From: Tritrichomonas musculus
Taxonomy: Eukaryota > Parabasalia > Tritrichomonadida > Tritrichomonadidae
Direction of reading: 5' to 3'
Assembly (NCBI GenBank): GCA_039105265.1
Contig: JAPFFF010000002.1
Location: 7,874,001 to 7,938,000, forward strand
DNA length: 64,000 nucleotides
Shown here: in pieces, positions 37,475 through 47,800 of the stretch
How the letters are laid out: each line of letters begins with the position of its first letter
How positions within the stretch are numbered: position 1 is the stretch's first letter
Notes under the pieces: generated by a model
Database searches by the model: none
Seen by the model: the letters and a program-made list of their open reading frames with translations, nothing else
What the model was told of the DNA's origin: nothing
Position numbers and translations under genes: made by a program

Positions 37475-39409
37475 ATGTACCTTCACAACGACGAACTTCT
37501 TTACGATCCTCTCCCACAACCATATCGTTTCATTAATAAAATATTACTTCAATGCATTGAAGATGCAATAGATCTCGCAGAAGGAGGCGGAAAAGCCGAA
37601 GCACTAAACTCAATAGTATCTCACAACTTAAGACTTACAAAAGTTGGCAAGATTCCTATTACACCAATGCCTGAGCTTTTTCTTTCAACAACAATCGCTA
37701 ATCATGAAATATCTGCTTATAGCTTATTAGGAGAAACGCAGTATTTAGTTTGTGGAACATCTCAAGGCTTAATTATCGTTTTTGATTCTATTTCTAAGTC
37801 AATTTTATACTCAATAAATATAACGACACTTTCAAAATTTGCACCGCAGAATCCAATCACAAAACTTATATGTTTTGAAACAGATCATGATAACTATATT
37901 ATTTCATTTGCAACCGAAGATATTGCTTTTCTTCTTTTCTTTTCATCAACGTTTACATTATTGAGTTCAATCGAATTAGATATTTCATTATTCAATTATG
38001 ATACACTTGAATTAAAATACTTTACCGAGCCATATATTATTCTTACTGATGGTACTGGAAGAACAAGTGTATACAATTGTCATACACCTAGCGAACTCAT
38101 ATCTGTTGACAATTCATCAGCAAACTCATCAAAAGGATCGCAACCAAAGCAAGTTCAGCTTGAACCAATTCTCGAAATTGAAAAATGCCCTATATCTGCA
38201 GGCCCAATATCATCTGAGACTCAAATAGCAACAAAAACAGAAGAAATTGGAAACAAGAAAAAGCCAGCCAAAAAGAAAGGTCCTCCTATACCAAAAGGAA
38301 GAACAAGGTCCAAATCTCCTGGTACGCAAGCTATAGAAAATCTTAATCCTATTGAAACAACTCAATATCAATCAACAATATACATTTTCGAAAGCAACGC
38401 AATAATTCGCTTTGGCAATTTTCCGCTTCTTTTACTTTATAAATTAGGTTCACCAAGTCAATTATCATGCGAATTTCCTATTCCATCACCAGTATCAGCA
38501 TCTCTTGAAGTTCAAGAAGGCCAACATTTGATTTTAGGTTTTGAAAATGGCTCATTTTGCTTTTTAAATGTTAATCGTAAGACACTTCATGACCATATGT
38601 TTCCAAAACAAGGAACAATCAAATCAATACATCTATACAAAGATATTCTGGTTACTTTTTCTGAAGCTAAAATAATAAATGTTTACAGAATAAATTCTAA
38701 ATTTAAAATTGTTGAAACGCTATTAACATGTAGTGATGATGATATTTTGCAAACCAATCTTTTTAATTCATCACTAATAACATACAATCAAAAATCATCT
38801 GATATTAATCTCGTCAATGCTCTTACAGGGACAATTAATTGGGAAGGAAGGAGCTTCAAAATGTATCCAAATTGTAGTATTATCAATTCTTCAAATGGCA
38901 TTTATAACGGAACCATTTCGACACCAATAAACATTGAGCTGGTTAAACTTACAATGAGCAAAAAATATGCTGCTTTCATTTATAATGATCCAATTGAGTA
39001 CAGGCAGCTGACAACACCAATAAGAGGACCTTCACCAATTCATGGAAAACGTGGAATTTCTCCAAAAATAACTAAACCAATCGTAAACAACAAGAAAGGA
39101 AAAGCAAATCCTAGACTCAGCAAAAAAACTTCTGAGGAAACGAAAGAAATTGAACAAGAAACTTCTGTCGTTATTAAACGGCACATCATTGGAATTGTTA
39201 ATTTTGAAACTGCTATTGAATATTTCAATAAAATGCACGATACAATGGAGAAAGAAAAGACAAGAAGAAGAGAAATTATTAAATTAATGGCTACAAATGC
39301 GAATTATGAAGAGGAAGAAGGAGAAAATGAAGGTTCTGAGTTTGTTGATGAATCATTTGTGAACACTCAAAATAATATAATAATGATGATGATGAAAAAG
39401 AAGCATTAA
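37475..39409 (+). CDS. WD40-like propeller protein, WDR93-like
   Basis: 644 residues. Near the start is LLYDPLPQPYRFINKILLQC, which resembles the L-P-Q-P-(Y/F)-R-M-I-N/D-K motif that opens WDR93, a ciliary WD-repeat protein. Beta-propeller-like strands follow (EISAYSLLGETQYLVCGTSQ, ITKLICFETDHDNYIISFAT, ILTDGTGRTSVYN, HLILGFENGSFCFLN, IKSIHLYKDILVTFSEAKII). A basic Lys/Pro insert lies at ~262-290 (KKKPAKKKGPPIPKGRTRSK). A C-terminal helix (EYFNKMHDTMEKEKTRRREI) comes before an acidic end. If the WDR93 link holds it would be an axonemal protein. The motif match is from memory, so the name is tentative; the propeller call is firmer. Confidence 0.6.
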   Translation: MYLHNDELLYDPLPQPYRFINKILLQCIEDAIDLAEGGGKAEALNSIVSHNLRLTKVGKIPITPMPELFLSTTIANHEISAYSLLGETQYLVCGTSQGLIIVFDSISKSILYSINITTLSKFAPQNPITKLICFETDHDNYIISFATEDIAFLLFFSSTFTLLSSIELDISLFNYDTLELKYFTEPYIILTDGTGRTSVYNCHTPSELISVDNSSANSSKGSQPKQVQLEPILEIEKCPISAGPISSETQIATKTEEIGNKKKPAKKKGPPIPKGRTRSKSPGTQAIENLNPIETTQYQSTIYIFESNAIIRFGNFPLLLLYKLGSPSQLSCEFPIPSPVSASLEVQEGQHLILGFENGSFCFLNVNRKTLHDHMFPKQGTIKSIHLYKDILVTFSEAKIINVYRINSKFKIVETLLTCSDDDILQTNLFNSSLITYNQKSSDINLVNALTGTINWEGRSFKMYPNCSIINSSNGIYNGTISTPINIELVKLTMSKKYAAFIYNDPIEYRQLTTPIRGPSPIHGKRGISPKITKPIVNNKKGKANPRLSKKTSEETKEIEQETSVVIKRHIIGIVNFETAIEYFNKMHDTMEKEKTRRREIIKLMATNANYEEEEGENEGSEFVDESFVNTQNNIIMMMMKKKH

Positions 39410-39600
39410 TTATAATTAATTTTGCACTATTTTGTATGATTTTCTTTTGTTAGTAAATATAAACCTAATTTTTTTAACTCATTTTAATTCTTATAAAAAA
39501 AGGAAAGTGATATATTCTAATTTATCAAAAGTATGCATTATGCATACATTATAAATAATTCAAATCTTTTTTTTTTTTACTATATTTATAAACGTAATTA

Positions 39601-40393
39601 TAGACTTGTTAAAAGTCCGGGACAAATGCACTTTTCATGGACTTTTTGTGGACTCGGGACTTGGCGTGGACCTAACAAACCTTGTCAATTTATTTTTATT
39701 TTATATCTCAAAAAAGAACTCATTTTAGGCATATATTTTATAGTTTATTTGTTTATTTAATTTTTTTTGTTTATTTAAATAGAAAAGTAGTAACTAATAT
39801 GAGTAAATTATATTTGAATGTTTTTAATCATGAAAAAAAATGTCATAAACAATTGAAAGAATTTTGGAAATCCTGGCAGATGGACCAAAATATTTCAAAG
39901 AAATTTTATAATTCTTTTATTTTGTGAAAAAATAAAAAATGCTAAAAAAATTGAAAGAATTTTATTAGTCCTGGCAGATGGACCAGTGTATTTCAGAGAA
40001 ATTTTTAAACATTTTATATTTTGTGAATAAAAAAAAATGCTAAAAAAATTGAAAGAATTTTTGAAGTCCTGGCAGATGGACCAGATTATTTCTGAGAAAT
40101 AATAATTCGATCATTTATTTTGTGAATAAAAAAAAATGCTAAAAATATTGAAAGAATTTTGGAAGTCCTGGCAGATGGACCAGTATATTTCTGAGAAATT
40201 ATAAATAATTTTTATTTTGTGAATAAATAATAAGATGCTAAAAAAATTGAATGAATTTTGGAAGTCCTGACAGATGGACCAGAGTATTTCAGAGAAATTA
40301 TAAATAATTTTTATTTTGTGAATAAATAAAAAATGCTAAAAAAAATTGAATGAATTTTGTAAGTCCACAGGTCCATGGACTTTAACAAGTCTA
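39601..40393. mobile_element. hAT-like MITE, 793 bp, with 8-bp target duplication and internal 98-bp tandem repeats
   Basis: The left end TAGACTTGTTAAAAGTCC (39601-39618) is matched by the right end GGACTTTAACAAGTCTA (40377-40393) in inverted orientation with one base indel. Both are flanked by a perfect 8-base duplication, CGTAATTA (39593-39600 and 40394-40401). GGACT/AGTCC motifs are clustered inside both ends, as hAT subterminal repeats are. The interior holds five 98-100-base tandem units and part of a sixth. No transposase. It looks structurally complete and fairly young. Confidence 0.85.
39853..40378. repeat. 98-100-bp tandem repeat inside the hAT-like MITE
   Basis: Units start at 39853, 39951, 40048, 40148, 40247 and 40346 (partial). 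Each has TTGAA(A/T)GAATTTTGGAAGTC, CTGGCAGATGGACCAG, TATTTC(A/T)GAGAAAT and TTTTATTTTGTGAATAAA, ending ATGCTAAAAAAA. Confidence 0.9.
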
Positions 40394-40540
40394 CGTAATT
40401 ATAATATTCTTGTTTTAACTTTGAAAATTGAATTTTCAAAATTCTATCTCAAACTTAGTCAAATAAGCCAAAGCTTGATTTATAAAATACTTTTAATGAT
40501 CATTTGATCTTTCAATGATAAATGCTTTATTGTTTTCTGA

Positions 40541-41530
40541 ATGAAAAAAAAACGTTATTTTAAAATGAGACGAACACATGAAGATATTCGAATTAGAGAA
40601 CAAGATACAGCAGACGAATATTATAGTTATGATTATAAAAATTCAAATCAAAAACCTGCGCCTCGTCCAGAAAAAATATTGAATTATAAAGATATAAATG
40701 TTTCAGAATGGCTAAAGAATATTGATGGATCAAGGAAAATCAATTCAATTAGTATTCCTGGAACTCATGATTCGGGAGCTCGTTTTCGTGGGCCTTTTTC
40801 TCGTTGTCAACATTTATCTATTTTAGAACAACTTTTAAACGGCGTTAGATATCTTGACATTAGATGCAGACATATTAACAATTGCTTTATGATTCATCAC
40901 ACAAGAAAATTTCAATATCTTGGTTTTGGTAGTGGAGTTCGTGACGTTTGCATTGATTTTTTGAAGGATCATCCATCCGAATTTATATATATGCAAATAA
41001 AAGAAGAATACAGTTCTTTAGATAATACGCGTTCATTTTTAGAAACGATGAAATATTATATTATTGGATATGAAAATTTTTTTTTCCTCGATGAAATATC
41101 ACCAACACTTGATCAGGTTCGAGGGAAGATTGTTTTACTGCGCCGTTTTTCATCACCTGATCATCCATTTGGAAACGAACTTGTTTTTGGCAATGGTACT
41201 TTTACTTCTAACACAACAATTACCGCTCGAATACAAGATGATTATCGTGTAAAATCGCTTTTTCATAGATCAAAAAAATGGGAAACATTTTTAGATCTAA
41301 TGGATGAAGCTCAAAAAAACAGAGATAAAGATAAATTATATATTGATTTTGGAAGCGGTTCGACAACATTTTGTTATCCTTTTTCAACTGCAAATTATAT
41401 GATACCAAGAATTGGAAATTATCTTCAAAATACAAATCCTGATTCATTTGTTGGGGTAATTATGTTTGATTATATTACTGAAAAATATGAAAATACTATT
41501 TACTATTTAATAAAGAGGAATTTTTCTTAA
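40541..41530 (+). CDS. PI-PLC X-domain phospholipase C (bacterial-type architecture)
   Basis: 329 residues. SISIPGTHDSGARF around residue 73 has the catalytic His of the PI-PLC X domain. RYLDIRCRHINNCFMIHH (~104-118) gives the Asp/Arg pair and the second His. DVCIDFLKDHPSEFIYMQIK and GKIVLLRRF continue the TIM-barrel pattern. There is no PH, EF-hand, Y or C2 domain, so it is the single-domain type that cleaves PI or GPI anchors in a metal-independent way. No signal peptide is seen; the N terminus is basic (MKKKRYFKMRR), and the Met at 40565 is an alternative start. In trichomonads such enzymes could act on GPI-like glycolipids or PI; inference. Confidence 0.85.
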   Translation: MKKKRYFKMRRTHEDIRIREQDTADEYYSYDYKNSNQKPAPRPEKILNYKDINVSEWLKNIDGSRKINSISIPGTHDSGARFRGPFSRCQHLSILEQLLNGVRYLDIRCRHINNCFMIHHTRKFQYLGFGSGVRDVCIDFLKDHPSEFIYMQIKEEYSSLDNTRSFLETMKYYIIGYENFFFLDEISPTLDQVRGKIVLLRRFSSPDHPFGNELVFGNGTFTSNTTITARIQDDYRVKSLFHRSKKWETFLDLMDEAQKNRDKDKLYIDFGSGSTTFCYPFSTANYMIPRIGNYLQNTNPDSFVGVIMFDYITEKYENTIYYLIKRNFS

Positions 41531-41742
41531 CCTTTACATTAAAACTTTTTGAATGGAATCAAAGATTTTAAAAATTTTTATTGATGCATTCAATTGTATA
41601 AAATAAAATTTTCAATTATTTATTGTCCATTGAATTTTAAATGTATCCTCAAATTCAATATTACAAAAAGTTCGATATTTTAAGAAAAAAATTATAATAA
41701 ATATAACCATCACAAAAATTGAAGGAAAATAAAATAAAACAA

Positions 41743-41753
41743 TCATATCATTT
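41743..41753 (+). promoter_or_regulatory. Initiator-like elements (TCATAT, TCATTT)
   Basis: Two overlapping matches to the trichomonad initiator TCA-Y-W lie 12-22 bases upstream of the ATG at 41765, the usual distance. Confidence 0.4.
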
Positions 41754-41764
41754 TTTTATTTAGA

Positions 41765-42652
41765 ATGTCATTAATCGAGAATTGTGACACAAATTGGGAT
41801 CAATTATTGGAAACACCACCAGGATTTAAATTTTCATACAATAATCAAGACAATCAGCGTGATATTAAAGAAGAAGAAGATCTTTTTACACAAATTCAGC
41901 CATCTACATTTGACTTTCTCAATGATGAAGATGATGAAAAAATAGATAAAAATCAAAAAAAGGTAATTGAAGAACAAAAAAGGAAGATATCAGAGCATGG
42001 AACATATGTTTACAAATTACCTGGCTTCATTGCTGATTCAATCAAATTTGAATATGTTTATAATGAAATTCCAAGTAGATCAATAATGCTGTCTAATATA
42101 TCGCCTTTTGCAACAAAGGATGATTTGGTTTTCATATTTAATCAATTTGGTCAATATGAATCTTATGATCTATCCAATTTATCAAAAGGTGTCGCATCAG
42201 TTGTATTCTATAATATGGAAGATGCACAAATGATGCGTGTTTCGACTGTTTATATCTGTAATCAAATGGTAATGAAAGTTTTTTGTATTGATGCCGAAAT
42301 AAATGACATAAAAAAGCCAGTAAATAATGGGACCATTGTTATATTTCATATCCCAAAGGATTTTGATGAAAATGAATTGCTGGAGATATTTTCAAGATTT
42401 GGCAAAATTAGGCAAATTAGAAGTACACCATCAAAATACTATCAAAAATTCATAGAATTTTACGATATTAGATCAGCTGAAAAGGCTTTGAAGGCATTCA
42501 ATGGAAAACCATTAAATGAAAAGTGTAACACAAAAGTATCAATTGAATTCAGTCATCCAGGCGGCTTCAAGAAGAACATTCAAAAATATTATAAAACAAA
42601 ACTGCCGACAATTGAAAGAAACAAAAACAACAACAAGAAATTATTTTTTTGA
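41765..42652 (+). CDS. Mei2-like RNA-binding protein with RRM1-RRM2
   Basis: 295 residues. RRM1 is at ~103-172 (RSIMLSNISPFATKDDLVFI, FGQYESYDLSNLSKGVASVV). RRM2 is at ~187-262 (NNGTIVIFHIPKDFDENELL, FGKIRQIRSTPSKYYQKFIE, then FSHPGGFKKN). The spacing, the G-T-I-V-I-F opening of RRM2 and the S-x-P-G-G end are characteristic of Mei2-like proteins, regulators of meiosis and mRNA fate in fungi and plants. Those proteins carry their main RNA-binding RRM3 at the C terminus; here the protein stops after RRM2 with a short basic tail (ERNKNNNKKLFF). The N-terminal 100 residues are acidic and probably disordered. It is nuclear or cytoplasmic; no signal peptide. Confidence 0.8.
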   Translation: MSLIENCDTNWDQLLETPPGFKFSYNNQDNQRDIKEEEDLFTQIQPSTFDFLNDEDDEKIDKNQKKVIEEQKRKISEHGTYVYKLPGFIADSIKFEYVYNEIPSRSIMLSNISPFATKDDLVFIFNQFGQYESYDLSNLSKGVASVVFYNMEDAQMMRVSTVYICNQMVMKVFCIDAEINDIKKPVNNGTIVIFHIPKDFDENELLEIFSRFGKIRQIRSTPSKYYQKFIEFYDIRSAEKALKAFNGKPLNEKCNTKVSIEFSHPGGFKKNIQKYYKTKLPTIERNKNNNKKLFF

Positions 42653-43916
42653 TTGATATTTTATAATTTATTTGTTTTTAAATTTTTATAAAACGTATTG
42701 CTTTTATAAGTAACTGTTAATCTTATGCATTTCGTGGAATTTTATTAGTTGGCTTTTAATTCCGATGAATATTTTTTCATTGAGTGAACGCATTTCAATT
42801 TTGGATAATCAAGAAGATATAGAATTGTATGGTTAATTGGTCGATCAAAAATTTCATTTGAATTAGGGTTTTTAATAACCGATTTTTAATTGAAAATATA
42901 ATTTGTAAAATATACAAAATCAATTTTATATATTATTAAATATTTTAATTTGTACTAGCTTATTACATTTAAAAATAAATTATTAATATTAGTAATATAA
43001 TAATATAAATAATTTGAAAATATTATGGAAAATTATATCAATTGAACAAATTATACAAAACTTAATTCTTATCTGAATTAAATATTAATATTTATTTTAT
43101 AGCTATTATATTTCGACAAAACATATGAGTTGATAAATCTGTGCTAAAATTTAAAAATCTCTTTTTTAATAGAAGTAATCGACTAAATAAGAAGCATTTC
43201 TTATTTTTACTATAATTTAATGTATAATAAGATTTTTAACTCGCCTATATCATATATGTGTACTCATTATATAGTAATAAAACTGTTTTATACATAAAAT
43301 ATCAAACTTGGAATAAATTAAAGTATTAAATAATTATAATAAAAGCTAAAAATTTGAAGCAAATATGTAAAATGAATAAGAATGGTGTTAATATATCATT
43401 ATTTTGAGGTTGATTAGAAAATTATAGGTTAGTGAAAATTAATATAATAATCTTAATAATAGCCATATTTCTTTTTTTTCACTCAAAAAGATATCATATA
43501 TCATTTCCACTTTGGAGTAAATAATATAATGGTAATAATGATATTATCTTAATTATTTACTGGAACGTTTTAGAAGGCATTTACATTCCCCTCTCAAATA
43601 ATTGAGTTTTATTTGAAAGGGGGATTCAAATTTCAGAATTTTTGAGCGGTTTCTCAAAACCTTAATTTGAATTATTGGTCAATTTGTTCAATTTTTTTCT
43701 ATGAAATTCAAAATTGAATGTTGTAAAAGATTTATAAAATATCTGTTTTATTGCTTTTAATTAAACTATACTTCGATTATTTAGCTGATAAAAAGTAGAA
43801 GAAACTCTTTTTATTTATATTTTAAACTCAAATTTTGGAAAGTTATTTTGTTTATTTATTTGTGATTAATTATTTAGATATTTTTATATATTATCGGTAT
43901 CTTAAGTTTATTATGG
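42653..43916. other. Long AT-rich intergenic region
   Basis: No gene seen. Contains a hairpin with 14-base arms at 43588-43622 and a smaller palindromic stretch AGTAAATAAT...TTATTTACT at about 43516-43562. Confidence 0.5.
43588..43622. repeat. 14-bp hairpin
   Basis: CCCCTCTCAAATAA (43588-43601) pairs with TTATTTGAAAGGGG (43609-43622) with one mismatch around a 7-base loop. Unusually GC-clamped for this region. Confidence 0.7.
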
Positions 43917-44144
43917 TCAATCATCTTTTATGATATTGAATTCCAAAATTTGTTCTTCTCCAATTGCACTAAGTACTGATAAATCAGTCATATTTTTTTG
44001 TTTATTTGAGTTTGAATTATATAATATAAAAGGTGTCCCTGAAAATTCAGGATATATATCAATAATCCATTGAAAAAGAAGGCATATTTGCATATTTGAG
44101 TTAAACCATCCACAATAAGAACAACTTGATTTTATGTTTTCCAT
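43917..44144 (-). CDS. Possible small protein (75 aa), perhaps truncated
   Basis: MENIKSSCSYCGWFNSNMQI... to the stop at 43917, ending EEQILEFNIIKDD. The composition looks coding. Upstream in the same frame another ~30 codons also look coding (FISESSSNISGNQIRFILNE), back to a TAG and then a possible start at 44237 (MIEENHY). Either the gene starts at 44144, or it once started at 44237 and is now interrupted. The C-terminal part (TPFILYNSNSNKQKNMTDLS, then IGEEQILEF) has a ubiquitin-like rhythm, but no family can be named. Confidence 0.35.
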   Translation of the reverse strand: MENIKSSCSYCGWFNSNMQICLLFQWIIDIYPEFSGTPFILYNSNSNKQKNMTDLSVLSAIGEEQILEFNIIKDD

Positions 44145-44237
44145 ATTGAACTCATTTAGAATAAAACGTATTTGATTTCCAGATATATTCGATGAACTTT
44201 CACTAATAAACCTCTAATAATGATTTTCTTCAATCAT

Positions 44238-44884
44238 CTTTTAAAAAATACAAATATTGAAAGAACCTATTAATTTTGTAAGTACCTATCAATTTTGAAA
44301 GTAATGTCGTATTATATGTAAAATATGCCAAAATCTGGTTCAATTGATTTTATCTAATAATATTTATGTGATGTTTATGGATTTTATTTATATTTAAAGC
44401 GTTTTTACTAAAAAAATAGCATTTTATTGTTCTTGGTTTTAAAAAAATACGTTAATGGCTTTGAATACTTTTTGAAAGACTTTCTTAAAAACTTTGTTAA
44501 TATTGCCCGACCATTCAAGTATTTTTTAAATCACATTAAATTGGCAAGTATATAAAGTTTCATAATTTGTATTTATTTATTACATAGTATATCAAATATA
44601 ATTAATGCAAAAATATAATCTTCAAGGTCAGCATTTTAAAGATAAAATTATTATTTATGTATAATATTGAAAACATATTGAAAATATATTTATTTCATTC
44701 TTTTTCAAAAATAATAAATTGATATTATAAAATATTAGAATAAATATTATAATATATATATATATATTAAAATAATATTGTATTATATGATAAATTAAAA
44801 AGATTTTTTCATTTTAAAATTTCCACATTCAAAATGCTTTAGCAATTTTGAATTAAAAAATTATGTTCTTTCACATTTTCAAAA
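44238..44884. other. Intergenic, upstream of FKP
   Basis: AT-rich, with a short (TA) run near 44752-44766. No other gene seen. Confidence 0.5.
44871..44876 (+). promoter_or_regulatory. Initiator-like element of FKP
   Basis: TCACAT matches the trichomonad initiator (TCA-Y-W) and lies 12 bases before the ATG. Confidence 0.45.
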
Positions 44885-47800
44885 ATGTATAGTGAGACCA
44901 TTAATGCTTTTCTCTCACAAACATATAAAGATGTTTGGAATGATTACCAGTATATTATGTCATCACGTTATGTTACAAAATGGGATTACGTTGTTATAAC
45001 TGCAAGTAACGAAAAACAGGCGGTTGCATTTGAGCAACAAATCAATTCTCGTCTTGAAAATCATTTGATTCCAAGTGAAACACGTTACATGTGCATACCT
45101 GATCCAGAAGGAAAACGTGTCGGATCAGGTGGTGCAACAATAAATGTCATGAAAAGAATACGTGAAGACTTGGGAGATAAATTTACATCATTTTCAAATC
45201 TCAGAATTCTTGTTATTCACTCAGGAGGTGATTCAAAACGTATTCCACAATACTCCGCATGCGGAAAATTATTTTCACCAGTTCCAAGGTTACTTCCAGA
45301 TGGCCACAGATCATCACTTTTCGACGAATTTATGATACTTTTAGCTGCCTTGCCAGATCGTTTTTCAGGTGGTATGTTTGTTTTATCTGGTGATGTTTTA
45401 TTGCTCTTCAATCCTCTTCAAGTTTCAATTACAAATTCATATGCAATTGCTATCTCAACCAAAGCTCCTGTTTCTGTTGGTGCCGATCATGGTGTTTTCT
45501 TATCTAATAATCAGAATCAAGTAACAGAATTTCTTCATAAATTAAGTCCAGAGACGCTTAGAAAGAAAGGTGCTGTCAATAAACTTGGTAATATTGATCT
45601 TGATACTGGAATGATTTGGCTTAGTTCGCACATTATTGATTCCATCTGGAATTTAATCTCAGAAAAAGACCAAGTTGTCAAAGAAAAATTTGATTTCTTC
45701 GTAAATGATCAAGCAAGATTAAACTTTTATGCAGATTTTCTTTTTCCATTAGCTTCATCATCAACTCTCGAACAATACTTAATTGAAGCTCCCGAATATC
45801 AAATCAATGATAACTTGATTGCATGTAGAAAAATTTTATGGGATACACTACACCATTACTCCATCGAAGTCAAAAAGTTATCGCCAGCAAAATTCATACA
45901 CTTTGGAACAACCGTAGAACTTAGACAACTTATGACAGATGACTTGAAAGACTATCGCTTCCTTGACTGGAGATGCAACGTACTCAGCAACATTCCACAT
46001 CAAAGCCGATTTACATGCATTAATTCATACATCTCTCCAGACTCTAAAATTGGTGATGGTACTTTTATTGAAGATGTCAACATGAAAACCAAATGCACAA
46101 TCGGTAAAAACTGTATCATATCTAATGTCAATCTTGAAGTTATAGATATTACATTACCTGATCATGCTCTACTTCATGTTCTCCCTATCATTAATAACAA
46201 ATTCTGCGCTCGTGTTTTTGATGTGAAAGATAATCCAAAGAAAGAAAAATACTTTGACAAAGATTTGAAGCCAATTCTTGAACATTATCACATCGCTGAA
46301 GACCAGCTTTACAAAACTGAAGATCACTCATTTTGGAATTGTAGCCTCTTCCCAGTTTGTGACTCAGTCAAAGAAGCCCTTGAGTACGCTATGTTCCTAA
46401 TCAAATTTGTAAATTTGCAAGCATCTCAAGAAGATGTTGATAAATGGCTCAAAACAGAACGAATTTCACTTGTATTTGATCTCGCTGATACTGGCAGAAT
46501 CATAGAATGGCAAAAAGCTTTAGAAGATCAGATATGTGTTGAACAATTTTGCAATTTAATTGATTCAGAAGTTCCTCTTCAAATTGCAAAGAAGAAGCTT
46601 GGCTCTGGCTCAGCTCTTAAGCGTGAATTAGGTCGTATCAATAAGATTGCCAAAGATTCACCTATCTCATTAAAGATGAAGCTATATAAAGCAATTTCTT
46701 ATTTATTCCCACATGAAGAAGAATTTAAAATTGGTGGTCTCGATGCAGCTAAATTTGAAGGTCTTTGCTATACAGTAATGAAAAATGAAACATACAACTT
46801 ACGCAAATCTTTGCAGTTGAGCGAAGGCAAGCCCATTGATAGAAAGAAAGAAACAGTTGTTGAGCTTCCGGTTCGTGTCAATTGGGGTGGTGGTTGGTCC
46901 GATACACCACCATACTGTTATGATTTTGGTGGAACTGTTTTAAATGCTGCAATCACTCTTAATGGAAAGAAGCCAGTTCGTGCTGAATCACGTATTTTAC
47001 CTGATAAGCCAGGAGTTGTTGTTTTCGAATCCAAGGATTTGAAAGTAACTAAAGAATTTACTGATGTCAATGAAATTTTCAATTGTTCCAATCCATTTGA
47101 CTTATATGCACTTCATAAAGCTTCCCTTGTTGTATCAGGAATCATTCAACGAAATGATGATAATGGTCATCCTTTATCTCAGCAGCTTGAAAAATATGGA
47201 GGTGGAATTTATTTGTCAACTTTCACTGATGTTCCAAAAGGTTCTGGTTTAGGTACATCCAGCATTCTTGCAGGCGCATGCTTAGAAGCTTTAGCTGATA
47301 TCAAAGGTCGTTCGTACACATCAAGTGAAATTTGCGACCAAGTCCTTTGTGTTGAACAATTGATGAGCACAGGAGGAGGTTGGCAAGATCAAATTGGAGG
47401 TATCGTTGATGGCGTCAAATTAATCAAGTCCAAGCCAGGTTTGATTCAATCAATGAAAATCGAAGTTGTTGAAATGCCACCTGATTCTCTACGTGAACTG
47501 AATGAAAGGTTCTGCCTTGTTTACACTGGCCAGCAAAGACTTGCTCGGAATATCCTTCGTGAAATTGTTGGAAAAGTTCTCATGCGTGAAGAAACAACAA
47601 TTTTCATTCTGAATGAAATTCAAAAATTGGCAGTTGAAATGGCCTTTGAACTTGAAAGAGGAAAAATAACTGACTTTGCGCATTTGCTTAATAAACATTG
47701 GGAACTTTCCAAGCAACTTGATCCTGGTACAACCAACACTTGTATCGACTACATTTTCTCCTGCTGTGAAGATATGATTGACGGAAAGTTCATTTGTGGT

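Noticed and set aside
39853-40378. CRISPR-like array
   Set aside because: The units are contiguous 98-100-base tandem repeats with no unique spacers, in a eukaryotic MITE.
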